Source: Paulinella micropora (taxonomy: Eukaryota; Cercozoa; Imbricatea; Euglyphida; Paulinellidae). From it: a stretch of DNA of 64,000 nucleotides. This document shows, one piece after another, positions 9,975 through 19,980 of the stretch. How positions within the stretch are numbered: the stretch's first letter is position 1; every line of letters begins with the position of its first letter. The DNA is taken from contig WBZZ01001088.1 of NCBI GenBank assembly GCA_019918135.1, forward strand, positions 247,501 to 311,500. Reading direction: 5' to 3'. The notes beneath the pieces were generated by a model, which was not told where the DNA came from, did not search any database, and was given only the letters and a program-made list of their open reading frames with translations. The position numbers and the translations under genes were made by a program.

Positions 9975-10436
9975 ATGACCTCGTCTTACACGATGGAACA
10001 GCTTAGAGCAGAGCGCCAAAAGGTCCTCGACAAAGAAGAAATAGCCGAGGGCGACTCTTGGCCATGGACAATCTTCTGTTTGCTTAAAAGCCACCAGGGA
10101 ACAATCTGTGTCTCTAATAACGGCCAAAGTACGCACACGGTTAGTTGGACTGAGATCGAGCAGCAAGTGCAACAAAGACGAGTCGAACGGGGGCTTATTG
10201 CATCAGAGAGCAGCCCTGAGATCTGGTGGGAGGTTCTCGCGGGATTGGCCTCTCGAGGCACGACCATCAGACAAACTACCAAGCCCGTACCGGCATTAAC
10301 GGTTTCGGCCAACCAAGTGCCAAGGGTGCGACAGCTTATCGACGAGCCGCTAGTCTGGTTGGCTGAACATTGCTGCGGGTATGTTTTTGCGACCTGGTGC
10401 CGCCGATTCTGCCGGCAGCGAGAGACTCCTGCGTAG
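9975..10436 (+). CDS. Unrecognised 153-aa protein
   Basis: The ATG at 9975 (MTSSYTMEQLRAERQK) gives a frame of mixed composition, with a second Met six codons on. The start is a charged helix, followed by tryptophan-containing segments (SWPWTIFCLLKSHQG, EIWWEVLAGLA) and a Cys-rich end (HCCGYVFATWCRRFCRQ). The length, Trp pattern and terminal cysteines suggest a small compact domain. I do not recognise it, and see no signal peptide. Confidence 0.6.
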   Translation: MTSSYTMEQLRAERQKVLDKEEIAEGDSWPWTIFCLLKSHQGTICVSNNGQSTHTVSWTEIEQQVQQRRVERGLIASESSPEIWWEVLAGLASRGTTIRQTTKPVPALTVSANQVPRVRQLIDEPLVWLAEHCCGYVFATWCRRFCRQRETPA

Positions 10437-10871
10437 CAAAAGGTTCCAGACATGTTTTTGTGGGGCCGAAACTCCTGACCCCCAAAAAAAGTTCTTCCTT
10501 CTCTTAAAAGCGCATTCAGCCCTTTCTTTTTTTCGAAAGCAAAGGAAAAGAGAAGAAAGAAGCCCCAATCTGTGCGGGAGGCAGCAAGACCGAACAGGGA
10601 AAAAAGCTAGGAAAAAAAAGGAGAGAGTTTCCGGGCGTGCTTCTTTCTTTCAGCATTCTCGCACTCTTGACTACCAGACGAAGCCACAGGTTCCAGGCCG
10701 AACAATTTCTCTGTCCAAAAAAAAGACTCCGAAAACACCAGTGTCAATTTCTCGTGGCCGATTTTTTCCCGAAAAGAAAAACCCGGGCCATTCCAACCTA
10801 GCCGTTTTTTTGGTAGTAAAAAAAAATTGACAAGCAAGGCCACCCCTCCACTATCTTTTTTTTAAATGAGT
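10437..10871. other. Intergenic, no gene seen
   Basis: A/T homopolymer runs with short diverged segments; open frames are Lys/Phe-rich and unconvincing. Confidence 0.5.
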
Positions 10872-12050
10872 TTAGGCACGGACGGGCCGCGCCGTCCGGT
10901 TGCTGAAGTCGCGCAGCAGGCGCCTGGTCCTGCCCCAAACGGGGCCCGCCTGCAGACAAATGTCACCGAGCGCCAAAGTCTGTTCGGTCTGCGCGCGGCA
11001 CATGTTACAAAAGTCCGGGTCGGCGGGACAGTACAGGCGTTCAAATCTGGCGCGGCAGCGCGCGCGCCTGCACAGGCCATTGTCGAGGCAGCACGCCTGG
11101 ATCTCCACTCCGCACGAGCTTGCCCCGAGCGAACCCTTGTTCACGCACACGGCACACATGCGCTTGATGTCTACCGCTACTTCTACCGTGGGTGGTGGCT
11201 CGGGCTCGCCGGTGGCCGGCGCCTCCAGTGTCAGCAACACCCGCGCGAGGGCCTCGGCCTCCTCCTTCTGCGGCAACTGTAGCACCCGTGCGGCGAGCGA
11301 CACGATCTGCACCCGAGAGACCGTGGACCCCGTGGTAGTCAGTAGCTCGACCAAGGGCGGCAGCCCCAGCCCCCGGCACACCGCGGCGACGCCCCGCAGC
11401 ACGTCCGTCCAGGCCCGCAGAACCAGGTCCCAGGCATCCGGCGTTTGTTGCAACACACTGTCTAAACCTTGTGCGTACTTGAGGACGGGCCACAGCGACG
11501 CGCGCAGGCGGGCCGCGCCCGGCGGTGGAGGTTGGTGCAGAATCCGCAGGAGGCAGGGTTCGGCTAAGACGCGCGGTAGGGCGTGGATGGTAATTTCGTC
11601 CCGCCACAGCAAGCGCTGTGGATGGGTCGAGCTCGGTGACCAGAGCTGGGGCACGGGGTTGAGTTCTTGCTCCCACATCAAGTACACTACTTTGCGGATC
11701 AGCACCGAGCTGGCCACGCTGGCTTCTAGCCCCAGGTAGATAAGGTCCGCCGGGTAAAAGAAATGTGCGCGCACGACAAACGCGGGTTCACGATAGATGT
11801 CGTCTAAGCGCGCGTGTGGGTTTAGCTGCTGTGACGTAGCGCCGTTAAGAAAAGCCCGTTTGCGCAGCCACTCGTCCTGGTCTTCGCCGTCCTCGCGCCC
11901 CAACAACGTGCCGGTCAGACGTTCACAAACGCGGCTTAAGCTGCACGTTTCGGTGCCCGGTTCTTGCTGCGCGTGCCCGTCGGCCATCTTGCGGGCCCGT
12001 GCCTTGCGGCGTTTTTGCTTGCGACGTCTTGCCCCCCGTGGCGTAGGCAT
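10872..12050 (-). CDS. 392-aa protein with basic N-terminus and C-terminal zinc-type cysteine cluster
   Basis: The ATG at 12050 is followed at once by an arginine/lysine tract (GARRRKQKRRKARARK), a strong nuclear or nucleolar signal. The middle, about residues 60-290, looks like an all-helical domain. Residues about 300-360 hold at least ten cysteines in pairs (CAVC, SSCGVEIQACC, CRRARC, YCP, FCNMC), ending in an Arg-rich tail. The paired Cys pattern suggests zinc binding but matches no finger I can name; it is not a RING or MYND. The product is likely nuclear. Its stop lies beside an A/T run. Confidence 0.7.
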   Translation of the reverse strand: MPTPRGARRRKQKRRKARARKMADGHAQQEPGTETCSLSRVCERLTGTLLGREDGEDQDEWLRKRAFLNGATSQQLNPHARLDDIYREPAFVVRAHFFYPADLIYLGLEASVASSVLIRKVVYLMWEQELNPVPQLWSPSSTHPQRLLWRDEITIHALPRVLAEPCLLRILHQPPPPGAARLRASLWPVLKYAQGLDSVLQQTPDAWDLVLRAWTDVLRGVAAVCRGLGLPPLVELLTTTGSTVSRVQIVSLAARVLQLPQKEEAEALARVLLTLEAPATGEPEPPPTVEVAVDIKRMCAVCVNKGSLGASSCGVEIQACCLDNGLCRRARCRARFERLYCPADPDFCNMCRAQTEQTLALGDICLQAGPVWGRTRRLLRDFSNRTARPVRA

Positions 12051-12460
12051 AGGCCTGTAGCGCGCCGTTTCCCCCTAAGAACTATATTGTGCCAATTGAG
12101 GCGAATTTTATTCCACCGGGGAACAGACCAAGCAAGAAAAGGGCAGAGCTTGAAGGCTCCTTTTTTTTGGTGGAGGGAAAGACAGCCTTCCTCTCCTCCC
12201 CTCAAAAAAAGGAACGAGGTGAGTGCTGAAATGGAGGGAAGATCGGTGACTGTTTTTTTTTTTTTTTCTTGCAGGGGTGGGAGGAAAGAGTACCTAGTAC
12301 AACAACAAAAAAAAGAAGAGGGGACGGGGGTCTACGAGCTAAGAGCAAGGTGGTGAAGGTGGAGGGGGGGGGGCCGGGCCGCTCCTCATCCCGAGAGAGA
12401 ATAGAACGGGGAGATTTTCTGACAGTAGTCAAAGGAAGACGAAGGAAGACCGGTTGCCTC
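12051..12460. other. Intergenic, no gene seen
   Basis: Polypurine and A/T-run DNA. A TTTTTTCTTGCAGG segment near 12262-12276 has the form of a 3' splice site, but I could not link it to a coding exon. Confidence 0.45.
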
Positions 12461-12461
12461 C

Positions 12462-12760
12462 CCCCCTTTTTTTTCTTGCTGGCAGAGGAGGAGGTGGGGG
12501 GGGGGGGCCGACAGTGCACTTTTTTCTTCTTGCTGGCAAAGGAGGAGGTGGGGGGGGGGGGGGGCCGACAGTGCACTTTTTTCTTCTTGCTGCCAAAGGA
12601 GGAGGTGGGGGGGGGGCCGACCGTGCACTTTTTTTCTTCTTGCTGGCAAAGGAGGAGGTGGGGGGGGGGGCCGACCGTACACTTTTTTTTTCTTGCTGGC
12701 AAGGAGGAGGGGAGGGGCTGACCGTACACTTTTTTTTTCTTGCTGGCAAGGAGGAGAGGG
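12462..12760. repeat. Six tandem units of about 50-60 bp with G-runs
   Basis: Six copies of T(n)CTTGCTGGCA plus AGGAGGAGG, then a G-run and GCCGACNGTGCAC or GCCGACCGTACAC, lie head to tail, followed by a (GA)n run at 12862-12892. Because T(n)CTTGC is also pyrimidine-rich, each unit resembles a branch and acceptor region. The array precedes the kelch gene. Confidence 0.85.
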
Positions 12761-12856
12761 GCCCAGTTGTTAGTGGGGAGGGGAGAGAGGAGGAGTCACT
12801 GTGTGTCTGGTGACAGGGAAAAAGAAAAAGAGCCGCGCCTTGCTACGTGCAAGAGC

Positions 12857-12895
<39 letters not shown>

Positions 12896-12983
12896 AGAAA
12901 AAAAGCAGTCCAAAGGTTTTTTCTCGTTTTTTTCTTCTTCTCTGCTCCCCTCCTCCCTGTTTTTTCCCACGGTTTAGGCTTGG

Positions 12984-14474
12984 ATGCAGACCAGACAGAA
13001 AAGAAAGCTGAGTGAAATCGCCAGCGGGGGGCTCGACGAAGAGAGCTCCGCCGCTACTGCTACCGCAAATGTTGCCGTCGTGAATGAGCCCGCCGTAGGC
13101 TTGTACCAAGCCCTGCTAGCCACTGTGTCGAAGCTACAGTCGCTGCAGAACGGCCGCTTCTGTGACGGAGGGGTTGAAGAATCAACGTCGTTCTGGCTAC
13201 GACAGGAAACCTCGGCGGGCAGGTCGAAGCTCAGGCTGGTGGGCACACGCACCAGGTGGCAGGGCCTGCCCGGGGCCGCCGCTAAGGCCCAGCAGCAGCT
13301 GCTGTCTACGATTGATAGCCGCAAGCAAGACCTAGAAGCTCTGGAAGCGCAGAGCGCGTCGCTGTGCCTGCGCATGGAGACGAGCACCGGCAGTGAGCAG
13401 AAGGAGCTTAGCGACGAGTTGTACTGTCTCCGTCAGATGATTGGCAAGCACAAGACAGAGCTGCAGAAAATACGGGCCCGGGATACGCTGGAAATAGAAG
13501 CCAATGTAGAACGTGAAGAATGCCTCGTGGAACTCTCCGTCCTGCGTTCCTGGTCTGGCTCCAGGGACAGGACGCGGGTTCCGGCCCGGTCTGGTTATCT
13601 GTACGTGTTTGGCGGCGGCAGCGTGGCCGGTACGGGCTGGTACGGCCTCTGCCTAGATTACACGTTCCGCTACGACGCAAGGCAAAACAAGTGGACACGA
13701 CGCGACAGGCTCAGCAGGCCCCGCAGGCACCACGCCGGCGTGTCGGTGGGCAAGTACGTGTACGCGATTGGCGGGGTGGACAGCGGGCGCGGCCTGAAAA
13801 ACTTCGAACGCCTGGACGTGTCCCGGCCTAGCGCAACTTGGGAAGAACTGCCGTCGCTGGCGCAGCCTACCGGCGGCGCTCTGGCCCTGGCGGTCGACAA
13901 GACGATCTTTTTGCTCGGTGGGTCGGGCGACACGCAGAACCTGGCAGGCGTCGCAGCCTTCGACACCATGGCGGGTGTCTGGTCCGAGTCGCCGCCCATG
14001 TCCGAGAGCCGGCAGTTTGCCGGCGGCGTGGTGCTGGAAGGGAAGCTGTACGTCTTTGGGGGCAAGGGCAACCGCGGCGAAGCCCTGGCCCGGGCGGAAC
14101 GGTGTAGTCCCAAAGGACCGTGGTCCGAGTTGGCCCCCCTCAAGGTCGCGAGGTGGGGTTGCGGGGCCGCTGTACTGAACAAGAAGGTGTACGCCATCGG
14201 CGGCCTGAACGGGGTGGACCGCGCGCTAACTTCGGTCGAGCGTTACGACCCGGCCCTGAACGTTTGGGAGACAGTGGCGCCGCTGTGTTGCGGCCGCGGG
14301 GGTTTGGTCGCGGCCGTGCTCGACAACAGGCTGTACGCTGTGGGGGGCACCCAGGGCGAAGGAGAAACGCTCTCTTCCGTCGAACGCTACGACGAGCACC
14401 GCAATGCCTGGACGGTGGTGACTAGCCTGCCCGTCAGGGTCAGCGGGGCGGCCTGCGCCGTGGCGTTGAGCTGA
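12984..14474 (+). CDS. Kelch-repeat protein with N-terminal coiled coil
   Basis: The ATG at 12984 opens a 496-aa frame. Residues about 1-200 have a basic start (TRQKRK) and helical, Gln/Glu/Leu-rich segments likely to form coiled coil. From about residue 203 come six kelch repeats, each with a hydrophobic strand and double glycine (YLYVFGGG, YVYAIGG, IFLLGG, LYVFGG, VYAIGG, LYAVGG), a conserved Tyr or Phe and a Trp. Six blades make a complete beta-propeller, usually a substrate-recognition module. No BTB domain precedes it, so it may act with a separate BTB or F-box partner. AATAAA occurs at about 14523. Confidence 0.9.
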   Translation: MQTRQKRKLSEIASGGLDEESSAATATANVAVVNEPAVGLYQALLATVSKLQSLQNGRFCDGGVEESTSFWLRQETSAGRSKLRLVGTRTRWQGLPGAAAKAQQQLLSTIDSRKQDLEALEAQSASLCLRMETSTGSEQKELSDELYCLRQMIGKHKTELQKIRARDTLEIEANVEREECLVELSVLRSWSGSRDRTRVPARSGYLYVFGGGSVAGTGWYGLCLDYTFRYDARQNKWTRRDRLSRPRRHHAGVSVGKYVYAIGGVDSGRGLKNFERLDVSRPSATWEELPSLAQPTGGALALAVDKTIFLLGGSGDTQNLAGVAAFDTMAGVWSESPPMSESRQFAGGVVLEGKLYVFGGKGNRGEALARAERCSPKGPWSELAPLKVARWGCGAAVLNKKVYAIGGLNGVDRALTSVERYDPALNVWETVAPLCCGRGGLVAAVLDNRLYAVGGTQGEGETLSSVERYDEHRNAWTVVTSLPVRVSGAACAVALS

Positions 14475-14494
14475 ACAACAAAGAGCTAGCCGCC

Positions 14495-14705
14495 GGAAAA
14501 TTTCTGTTACTCTTGGAAAAAAAATAAAGAACCATTAGCCAGAGGCTTTGGCGGTGGAGAAAAAAAAAAGTTTGCCTTACAAAAAGTCTGTCATAAAAAA
14601 TCTAACGGCCGGAAATTTCAGTTACTCTCGGCAAAATAAAGAACTATTAAACAGCGAGGCAAAAAAAAAGGCTTGCCTTACAAAAAGTCTGTCATAAAAA
14701 AAATT
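14495..14705. repeat. Two direct copies of a 110-125-bp block
   Basis: A block with GCCGGAAA(A)TTTC(A/T)GTTACTC, an AATAAAGAACTATTA or ACCATTA segment, and GCCTTACAAAAAGTCTGTCATAAAA occurs twice in tandem. Both copies contain AATAAAGAAC, so the kelch transcript may have two polyadenylation sites. The rest of the gap to 14988 is A/T and C-run DNA. Confidence 0.8.
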
Positions 14706-14988
14706 ACTAGTTCCCACCAAGTTACAGAAGAGAAATTTTGGCCAACATTGCGTACCCTCCCTTCTCTCTCTCTCTCTCTTCTAATTTTTGCAAAGGGGGG
14801 GGAGAACAGCTAGGGCACGACCACCTGGGATAGATAGGCTCGTTTCTCTGCAAAAAAAAAAGCTTTGCCCTCTTCAAAAAAAAAAACATGAAAGGGCAGC
14901 AATAAAAAAATGAAAGGGCAGCACTACCCGGGCCTTCGTTCTCTCTCATTCACTCCCCGACCATTCTCTCCTTCTCAAAAACCCTACC

Positions 14989-16665
14989 ATGCCGACACGC
15001 AAGCGCCTGAAGTTAGACAACCTACCACTGCAGCTTGCTCCGCTGGGGCTGTCTGCTCTGCTAAGCCTGCCCGCCGACGTCTGGGGGTTGGTGTGTGAAC
15101 TGGTCGCAGATAATCCGTCATGGTTGTTCGCGGTCTGGTGCTTTGTCTGCCGAACGGCTAGGGACAGTGTTCGTCCCGTGTCGTTTTCTGCGCTGCGCGT
15201 ACGTTCAATCAGCCCGCCGATCCCACTAGCCCGCTGGCAGGAATGGGCCAGGATCACTTGCTTGACTATTGAGGGAGAGTCGACGGTCCCTATCTTACGA
15301 CTGATCAGGCACAGCCAGACCAGCGTCCGGGAGATCTTGCTCGACACCGTTACGGACCAGGTCCTACAAGAGGCCGCCAACATCCAGGGGTTGCAGGGTC
15401 TGGGCAACCTCCACAAAAAGTTGAGGTATACTGCTTTTGATGAAGGGCCCGCGCTGGTTCCGTGCCAGACCTGGCTGAGCAACTGTTCGGAGGCCAGCGA
15501 CGAAGCACTCATTCGGTACCTACAAGTCAAGAGACCGCACACGTTGGTCCTGAGCCTCCGGAGGCAAAAGCTGGGCACTAACCTCTGTAATCTCCTCAGT
15601 ACGCTAACCGAGCTGCGACAGCTTGACCTAACGCACAGTCATGTTTCGGGCGAGTCCGCTTTGAACTGGCTGACCACCCTAAAGCAACTGCGGCACCTAA
15701 ACCTCGCGAAGTGTAGGGGGCTGAGTGCCCCCGCCCTGGTAGCTCTGTCCGGCCTAGACCAACTACGGTACCTAAAGCTTAACCAGACAAACCTCACTGA
15801 CCCCGCTCTGGGACATTTGTCGGGGCTGCACAATCTCAGGTTCCTGTCCTTGGTTGACTGCGCCGGCCTAACTACGGCCGGGCTAATGCGGCTAGCGGAC
15901 CTGCACCAGCTACGTTACCTGAACCTGCAGTTTCTCCAGCAGGTTACTGATCTCCGGTTCGTGACTGACATGACCGACCTGCGGGAGCTACACCTGACCA
16001 GTTGCAGCGTGGGCGACGACGCGCTCGTACACCTGGTAAACCTACGAGCTTTGCGGGTTCTGGACCTTTCGGGCAACGATGACATAGCAGACACGGGGCT
16101 AGCTAGCGTGGCGCAACTGGCCCAGTTGCAAGAGCTGGGCCTGAGACGTTGCTACCTAATCACGTCCGCGGGGCTGCCGCCCCTCACTAGCCTGCGGCAC
16201 TGTTTGCGGAAACTAGATCTGTGCGGCTGCGGCATTGAGGAGTTCAAGTCTCTGTCCGAGCTCGGCGAGCTACGAGACCTGTCGCTGAGCCTCCCGGCAT
16301 CGACCGGCTATGAACTGGCTTATCTGCCGAGCCGTTTACAAAGATTGAAATTCAGTGGTGGCCCACGATTAAACGACGAGAATTTCCGGCACCTGTCACG
16401 CCTGCAAGGGCTGAGGTATCTAAGCGTAACGGGGTGCAGGCACTTGAAGTCTTCGGCTGTCCAGCATTTAGCCAACCTGCCGGACTTGCGGGAAGTGCTC
16501 TTTTCTTTTTGTGCTGAGCTGGATGACGACGTCTTTCGGCATTTCCTTGTCATGCAGAATCTGCAGAAACTAGATATTGCTTACGCTAAAATCAGTGCAG
16601 AGGCCTCGGCGGCTTTTGCAACAGAACGTCCTGGCTGTGCCTGTGAATTTATTCTAACAGAATAA
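14989..16665 (+). CDS. F-box and leucine-rich-repeat protein
   Basis: The ATG at 14989 gives 558 aa. Residues about 22-55 look like an F-box (LSLPADVWGLVCELV, then WLFAVWCFVCRTAR). From about 190 on there are at least a dozen LRRs of the cysteine-containing type (LRQLDLTHSHVSGESAL, LRYLKLNQTNLTDPAL, LRVLDLSGNDDIADTGL). F-box/LRR proteins are substrate adaptors of SCF ubiquitin ligases: the F-box binds Skp1 and the LRR arc binds the target. The stop codon is part of an AATAAA signal at 16661-16666. It is the closest paralogue of the gene at 23156; both share an N-terminal (A/V)DNP(S/R)WLFA segment. Confidence 0.92.
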   Translation: MPTRKRLKLDNLPLQLAPLGLSALLSLPADVWGLVCELVADNPSWLFAVWCFVCRTARDSVRPVSFSALRVRSISPPIPLARWQEWARITCLTIEGESTVPILRLIRHSQTSVREILLDTVTDQVLQEAANIQGLQGLGNLHKKLRYTAFDEGPALVPCQTWLSNCSEASDEALIRYLQVKRPHTLVLSLRRQKLGTNLCNLLSTLTELRQLDLTHSHVSGESALNWLTTLKQLRHLNLAKCRGLSAPALVALSGLDQLRYLKLNQTNLTDPALGHLSGLHNLRFLSLVDCAGLTTAGLMRLADLHQLRYLNLQFLQQVTDLRFVTDMTDLRELHLTSCSVGDDALVHLVNLRALRVLDLSGNDDIADTGLASVAQLAQLQELGLRRCYLITSAGLPPLTSLRHCLRKLDLCGCGIEEFKSLSELGELRDLSLSLPASTGYELAYLPSRLQRLKFSGGPRLNDENFRHLSRLQGLRYLSVTGCRHLKSSAVQHLANLPDLREVLFSFCAELDDDVFRHFLVMQNLQKLDIAYAKISAEASAAFATERPGCACEFILTE

Positions 16666-16951
16666 AAACTTTATTTTTTTTTGCTCGAGGTAAAAAACGA
16701 ACGGCCGAAAGAACTCGGTGGAATTTGTCTAACCTGGGCCTAACCCCTTCCCCCAAAAAAAGAAAAACCTTGCTAGATATTCTGGACCACTTTCTCCTCT
16801 TTTTTTTTTTCTTCTCCTCCCCCCCCCTCACCCCTCTCCCCGCGAAGACCTCGCCCTGAAAAAAAACAAACAAACCAGAAAAATCGCGAGCGCTCCTGGA
16901 AGAGAAAAAAAGGCCGGCAATCTGTCACCACCAACTACAGGCCCCCCTTCC

Positions 16952-17632
16952 TTAGGCGGGTAGCCGGTGGCGGCAGATCGGGCAAGTGTTATGGGTCTCT
17001 AGCCACCGGAGGAGACACCCCCGATGGAACCTGTGAGCACACGGCATTTCTTTCAAGAGTTCGCCCGGCGTGTAAACCTCCAGGCACACCGCGCAGTCCG
17101 GAGGAGACACGGGCTCGAGGGCTAGGTAGTCACGGGTCACCTTAAAGTCTGCTAGTTCCTCTTTGGCGCGGCTGGAGGCTGCGTGGGCAGTGCTGGGCCG
17201 CCAGGCGTGGAAATGATGGTAGAATAACATCTCTTCCTCCGTGGGCGTTAGGGTCTTGCTCTCACTGGCCGTAGCGGTGGGGGGCCGCCACGCGTGGAAA
17301 TCACGGTAGAATAACATCTCCTCTTCCGCGGGCGTCATGACCTGGATCTCGCCGATCGTGGCGAGGTCGCCGAGGCCCAGCCGGGGGAGGATAGTTGTTT
17401 CGAGGAGCCTGCGCAGTTCGTAGGCTACGCGGGGATCCACCGGCTGCCGGCTGCGTGCCAGCAAGTGGACCTGCACCGGCGGGGCCTCCGTGGGTAAGGG
17501 TGCGGGAGCTACGGGCGCGGCTGTGGCCGGCGGGGAGGGGCGGGGGGGGGAGGACGTCCGTGCCTTCTTGCGACGGGCACGCCCGCGGTTTGGCCGGGCT
17601 CGCTTGTTAGTCCGTGAGGCGGAACGGGGCAT
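16952..17632 (-). CDS. RING-H2 finger protein, probable E3 ubiquitin ligase
   Basis: I start at the ATG at 17632 (MPRSASRTNKRARP); an in-frame TTG lies two codons upstream. The N-terminus is very basic and Pro/Ala-rich. The middle has a duplicated segment, EEEMLFYRDFHAWRP then EEEMLFYHHFHAWRP, about 30 residues apart. The C-terminus is a full RING-H2: CAVC, CAHRFHRGC and CPIC, with all eight ligands visible, ending 4 residues later. RING-H2 fingers recruit E2 enzymes. The duplicated (R/H)(D/H)FHAWRP motif may be a target-binding motif. No membrane segment is seen. Confidence 0.9.
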   Translation of the reverse strand: MPRSASRTNKRARPNRGRARRKKARTSSPPRPSPPATAAPVAPAPLPTEAPPVQVHLLARSRQPVDPRVAYELRRLLETTILPRLGLGDLATIGEIQVMTPAEEEMLFYRDFHAWRPPTATASESKTLTPTEEEMLFYHHFHAWRPSTAHAASSRAKEELADFKVTRDYLALEPVSPPDCAVCLEVYTPGELLKEMPCAHRFHRGCLLRWLETHNTCPICRHRLPA

Positions 17633-18523
17633 AGACAAGAACTTTTCTTCTTCTGGCGCCTTCCTAACAAAAAAAAAACACCCAGCTGCCTCGACAGTAA
17701 AAAAAAAAATACTCTACCCTCCCAGAAAAGAAAGTCATATGCGCGTGCTTTGGGGCGGGGCATAAAAAAGAGCCGAATTATGCGCGATGACAGTTTCCTC
17801 CCCCCCCCGAGGGGGCTAACCTCTGGTCCTGGCCGTGCTTGAGCTGAGCGCTCTTGCTACACCAGCCAAGATTTTTTTGGGGGAGGGAAAGGGAAGAGGA
17901 GAGAGAGAACAGCTTCTTTTTCTGGTTGTGTGTTTTTCGTGGGCACCTATTAGGGTTAGACTATTTTTTTGGGGCCAAAGTCTGGTACGGCAATAGCGGC
18001 CCCTTGTTCTCCCGCCCCCCTCTGCCTTGGGGAGGGGGGGCGAACATGATTTTCAAACCAAAGATTAAAGGGAGAGGGGCCGGCCTCTTTTCGCGCCTTA
18101 CCGAAAAAAAAAAGCTCTCTTGTACAAGACGGGGGGGGGAGGAGGAACCGAGAGCTAGAAAGCAAAAAAAAAATCAGAGGCCGGCCCCCCCCCCTCCTTT
18201 TTTTTAAGTTTTTTTTCCTTCTCGGTCGCGCCGGGCCTCCCCCCTCCCTTCCTTTAGTTTTTTTTCCTTCTCGGTCGCGCCGGGCCTCCCCCCTCCCTTC
18301 CTTTAGTTTTTTTTCCTTCTCGGTCGCGCCGGGCTTTTTTTTTCTTTGGGCACCAAAAAAAAAGAAGAAAATTCGCAACCCCCCCCCGATTCCCCACTCT
18401 TGTCAACGCGCCTGGAGAGAAAAAAAAAAGAACGCGCGTGGGCTAGCCAACAGCGCGACCAAAAAAAAAAGCCAGGCCCAGCCCCCCGATTTTTTTCTTC
18501 GGGCAGTGTCAGAAGTTCGATCT
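17633..18523. repeat. Intergenic with three copies of a 50-bp repeat near 18195-18335
   Basis: TTTTTTTTCCTTCTCGGTCG plus CGCCGGGC and a C-run plus TCCCTTCCTTTAG recurs three times at about 50-bp spacing. Otherwise A/T and G-run DNA without a credible gene. Confidence 0.75.
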
Positions 18524-19612
18524 ATGGCCCAACCCCTTACCGAACGCGGCCGTCGGACGGTTCGCCGCCACTCTGCAGAAGCTGTTCTCGCGGCGGCGCA
18601 GTCTTGCTGTTGTCGGTCCGGCGCGGGGGAGGCCGTTGACAAAATTCAGTGGCAAGCGGAAGTGATTTCCCCGGCAACAGAGAAAAATGCCTACTTGGGG
18701 CAAGCGAAAGAAGTGGTCCACCAAATAGCGGAGAGAAATGCCTACCTCTCAGGACTAACGGAAGTGGCTCAGCCCACAGAAGAAAAAAAAGCCTGCCTTG
18801 GGCTGACAGCAGACGTGCCTGTGCGGGAGTGCCCCCTCCCCAAGGGCCCGAAGCTAGCCCCTGGCCCCGACGACACTGTCCTGGCCCCAGCACGGACGAG
18901 CCCCGCTGGCCTTCCAGAGGACACGACCCCGGCCCACCACGGCGACGGGCCGGGCCGGAGTCGAACCAGGAGAAAAAGGAGCCGGAGCACCAGCCGCAGT
19001 CGCAGCTCAGACTCCTGCAGCGTTGTCGGCAGCAGCTCATCGGCGGCTACGAGCGGAAACTCACCGGTCGGTTGCGATTCTTTTTTTTTGTTGTCAAGTG
19101 TGTGTGTGTGTGCAAAGAAAAAGGAAAATGGTTGTTCCCAAACAACAACAGACTTTTCTTTTTTCTCCTAGCCCCTTTTTTTTTTGCTCCTCCCTCGTGA
19201 AGAACACCAAAAAAAAAATTGTCTATAACCTCCCTACGCACTGAATTCTTTTTTTTGGCGTTGGAGAGGTTAGGTACCAGCACGCCGAGATCGCAGTCGT
19301 TCGCCCGCGAAGAGCATTCTGTCTGTCCCGATTAGTGATCTGGATTTAGACGAGCTCGGTGACGTGGCCTGGGCTACTAAATACAGCCTCGAAAGCTTGA
19401 TTCACTACTACCGCCAGCAACAAACCGCCTACGGCTTCACTGACTTGCAAACCCCGGTGATCGAGGCAAGCTCCGCTTATGTCAACCTCGGCCAGCTCTG
19501 CAGACTTAAACTGCTGCAATACGTACGCCAGACCAGGTACGAAATCACGCAATGGCAGGTGGCGTTGGATCATCTCTGCAACCTGATCGATCACTGTTCC
19601 TGTCCGCAGTAA
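18524..19612 (+). CDS. SR-rich protein, probably two exons
   Basis: The first exon begins at ATG 18524 and has three spaced copies of a short motif (EKNAYL, ERNAYL, EKKACL), a Pro-rich stretch, then an Arg/Ser-rich segment (RSRTRRKRSRSTSRSRSS). A likely GT-AG intron spans about 19067-19273. The second exon begins with more RS sequence (RRDRSRSPAKS) and ends in a helical domain (TKYSLESLIHYYRQQQ, YVNLGQLCRLKLLQYV). The same RS theme on both sides supports the join. RS proteins act in splicing or packaging of RNA; here that is inference. No RRM domain is present. Confidence 0.6.
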
Positions 19613-19980
19613 AGTAAGTTTGAGCCAGGCTACGGTTCGCTCGGGAAAAAAAAAAAGCTACCGAACACTGATTTTTTTTTTGTCCGGTCTTCTTCTTCCG
19701 GCACTCTTTCTTTCCTGGTAGCTGAGCAAAAAAGACAAACGTACTCACACAACTTTTTTTTTGGTCTAAGAATAAAAATATCGCTAAAAAAATTCTGTAC
19801 TCGATCTCGCCGAGTTAAAAAAAACTTGTCCGGAGTAGCCGAATTTTTTTTTAGTTAGTCAAACCACCTCTGTTTTTTTTAATAGTCTAAGTCGGAAGGA
19901 AGTGGAATTCATTTGGTTTTTCTTTTTTTTTATTGTCCAAAACAGGAATTTGTCTGTAACCACCGATGTCTCTTTTCTGT
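19613..19980. other. Intergenic, no gene seen
   Basis: Short unique segments separated by runs of eight or nine A or T. No coding frame stands out. Confidence 0.5.

Noticed and set aside
12262-12280. Poly-pyrimidine plus AG as a splice acceptor
   Set aside because: No matching donor exon with open frame; T-runs followed by AG are common here by chance.
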